Of a DNA stretch of 6,088 nucleotides, positions 5,171-6,088 are shown in pieces. Origin of the DNA: Aquificaceae bacterium (GTDB lineage Bacteria; Aquificota; Aquificia; Aquificales; Aquificaceae); the NCBI GenBank assembly GCA_015487535.1, contig WFPN01000029.1, positions 1-6,088 of the forward strand. Direction: 5' to 3'. The number at the start of each line of letters is the position of its first letter. The first letter of the stretch is position 1. The notes below the pieces were generated by a model. It saw nothing but the letters and a program-made list of their open reading frames with translations, did no database searches and was not told where the DNA came from. The position numbers were made by a program, and so were the translations under genes.

Positions 5171-6088
5171 AGCCTTTTACTGGAAAGGAGACCATCTTCT
5201 CCTATTAGACCAGAGGAAACTCCCTCGCGAAGAGGTCTGGCTGGAGCTTAGGGACCACATACAGGTTGCGGAGGCGATAAGAAATATGGCCGTGAGGGGG
5301 GCTCCCGCAATAGGATGCGTTGCCGCGTACGGCTTTGTTCTTGGCCTTAAGGTAGGAGAGAGTCCTGATAAAGTTTACGAGGTTTTGAAAAATACCAGAC
5401 CCACCGCCTATAACCTCTTCTGGGCCCTGGACAGGATGATGTCCGCCCTGAACTCCGGGAAGGACCTGGAGCAAGAGGCAAAGCTGATAGAAAAAGAGGA
5501 CTACGAGGCAAACAAAAGGATGGGGGAGCTGGGGAACGGGCTGATACCCAAGAGGGCCAAGATTCTAACCCACTGCAACACAGGAGCACTCGCAACCGCG
5601 GGCTGGGGTACAGCCCTGGGGGTCATAAGGAGCGCACATTACTCGGGAAAGGATATCCAGGTCTGGGTTGACGAGACCAGGCCCTACCTGCAGGGAGCGA
5701 GGCTTACCGCCTGGGAGCTCCTCAAAGAGGGAATACCCCACAAGCTCATTACCGACTCCACCGCGGGTTTTCTTATGAAGAAAGGACTCGTGGATCTCGT
5801 GATAGTTGGGGCGGACAGGATAACCGCAAAGGGGGATGTAGCGAACAAGATAGGAACCTACACCCTCTCGGTACTTGCCAGAGAGCACGGCGTTCCCTTC
5901 TACGTTGCCGCTCCTTCATCTACCTTCGACCTATCTATCAGAAATGGTGAGGACATCCCCATAGAGGAGAGGAGTGCAGGGGAGCTCAAGAACTGTCTCG
6001 GCTCTCCTATAGCTCCTGAGAACTCGCCCGCACTGCACTTAGCCTTCGATGTGACCCCTGCAGAGAACATAACAGCCATAATCACCGA
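5160..6088 (+). CDS. mtnA: S-methyl-5-thioribose-1-phosphate isomerase (3' end outside the window)
   Basis: MtnA converts 5-methylthioribose-1-phosphate to 5-methylthioribulose-1-phosphate in the methionine salvage pathway, recycling the by-product of polyamine synthesis and other S-adenosylmethionine reactions. It is cytoplasmic and belongs to the eIF2B-alpha/beta/delta-like family. 309 residues are visible with no interruption. The N-terminus (YWKGDHLLLLDQRKLP, 7-22) is typical and fixes the start at 5160. Substrate-site blocks are MAVRGAPAIG (43-52), THCNTGALATAGWG (137-150) with likely catalytic Cys139, VDETRPYLQGARLTAWEL (170-187), VGADRITAKGDVANKIGTY (216-234) with likely catalytic Asp219, and YVAAPSSTFD (248-257). 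The sequence ends at ITAIIT, close to the usual family end, so only a few tens of residues should be missing. No Shine-Dalgarno is seen; the 11-nt overlap with the preceding small gene suggests coupled translation. Ribose-1,5-bisphosphate isomerase is a related alternative but is less likely given these motifs. Confidence 0.93.
   Translation, partial: MEVKAFYWKGDHLLLLDQRKLPREEVWLELRDHIQVAEAIRNMAVRGAPAIGCVAAYGFVLGLKVGESPDKVYEVLKNTRPTAYNLFWALDRMMSALNSGKDLEQEAKLIEKEDYEANKRMGELGNGLIPKRAKILTHCNTGALATAGWGTALGVIRSAHYSGKDIQVWVDETRPYLQGARLTAWELLKEGIPHKLITDSTAGFLMKKGLVDLVIVGADRITAKGDVANKIGTYTLSVLAREHGVPFYVAAPSSTFDLSIRNGEDIPIEERSAGELKNCLGSPIAPENSPALHLAFDVTPAENITAIIT

Noticed and set aside
5205..5888. 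Minus-strand frames of 82-107 codons
   Set aside because: They lie opposite the uninterrupted mtnA frame, which carries all family motifs.
1..6088. CRISPR arrays, tRNA or rRNA genes, insertion sequences, riboswitches
   Set aside because: No spaced direct repeats, cloverleaf, rRNA-like stretch, transposase or terminal inverted repeats were seen; gaps between genes are too short for a riboswitch.

Overview
The window looks like part of a thermophilic bacterial chromosome, most likely from the Aquificaceae (Aquifex/Hydrogenobacter/Hydrogenivirga type). This is an inference from several signs. Arginine is mostly AGG/AGA, isoleucine is often ATA and glutamate GAG. Coding strands are very purine-rich and the proteins are rich in E, K and R. 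Genes are packed or overlapping. An archaeal-type phosphoglycerate mutase sits beside a bacterial outer-membrane porin, so the cell is a Gram-negative bacterium. Base composition looks close to half G+C by eye.

Layout. (1) Positions 1-772, plus strand: the 3' part of selU/mnmH (tRNA 2-selenouridine synthase), then an overlapping small helical, TPR-like gene of unknown function. (2) Positions 740-3563, minus strand: a two-gene unit, an OmpP1/FadL-family outer-membrane porin followed after 10 nt by an AMP-forming fatty-acyl-CoA ligase. Its last 33 nt overlap tail-to-tail with the unknown gene, and an imperfect inverted repeat is roughly centred on that overlap. (3) Positions 3564-3627: a 64-nt divergent promoter region. 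(4) Positions 3628-6088, plus strand: apgM (archaeal-type cofactor-independent phosphoglycerate mutase), then three very small overlapping reading frames (59, 30 and 40 codons). The last two have good ribosome binding sites and each encodes one predicted membrane helix. Then comes mtnA (5-methylthioribose-1-phosphate isomerase), which runs off the right edge. Every junction in this unit is an overlap, so it is probably one operon.

How the genes fit together. FadL plus the acyl-CoA ligase form a plausible capture-and-activate route for long-chain fatty acids or other hydrophobic carboxylates. ApgM serves central carbon metabolism, MtnA the methionine salvage pathway, and SelU modifies the wobble uridine of some tRNAs and needs selenophosphate. 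No mobile element, CRISPR array, tRNA or rRNA gene was seen. The least explained part is the string of tiny membrane-protein genes at 4851-5170.
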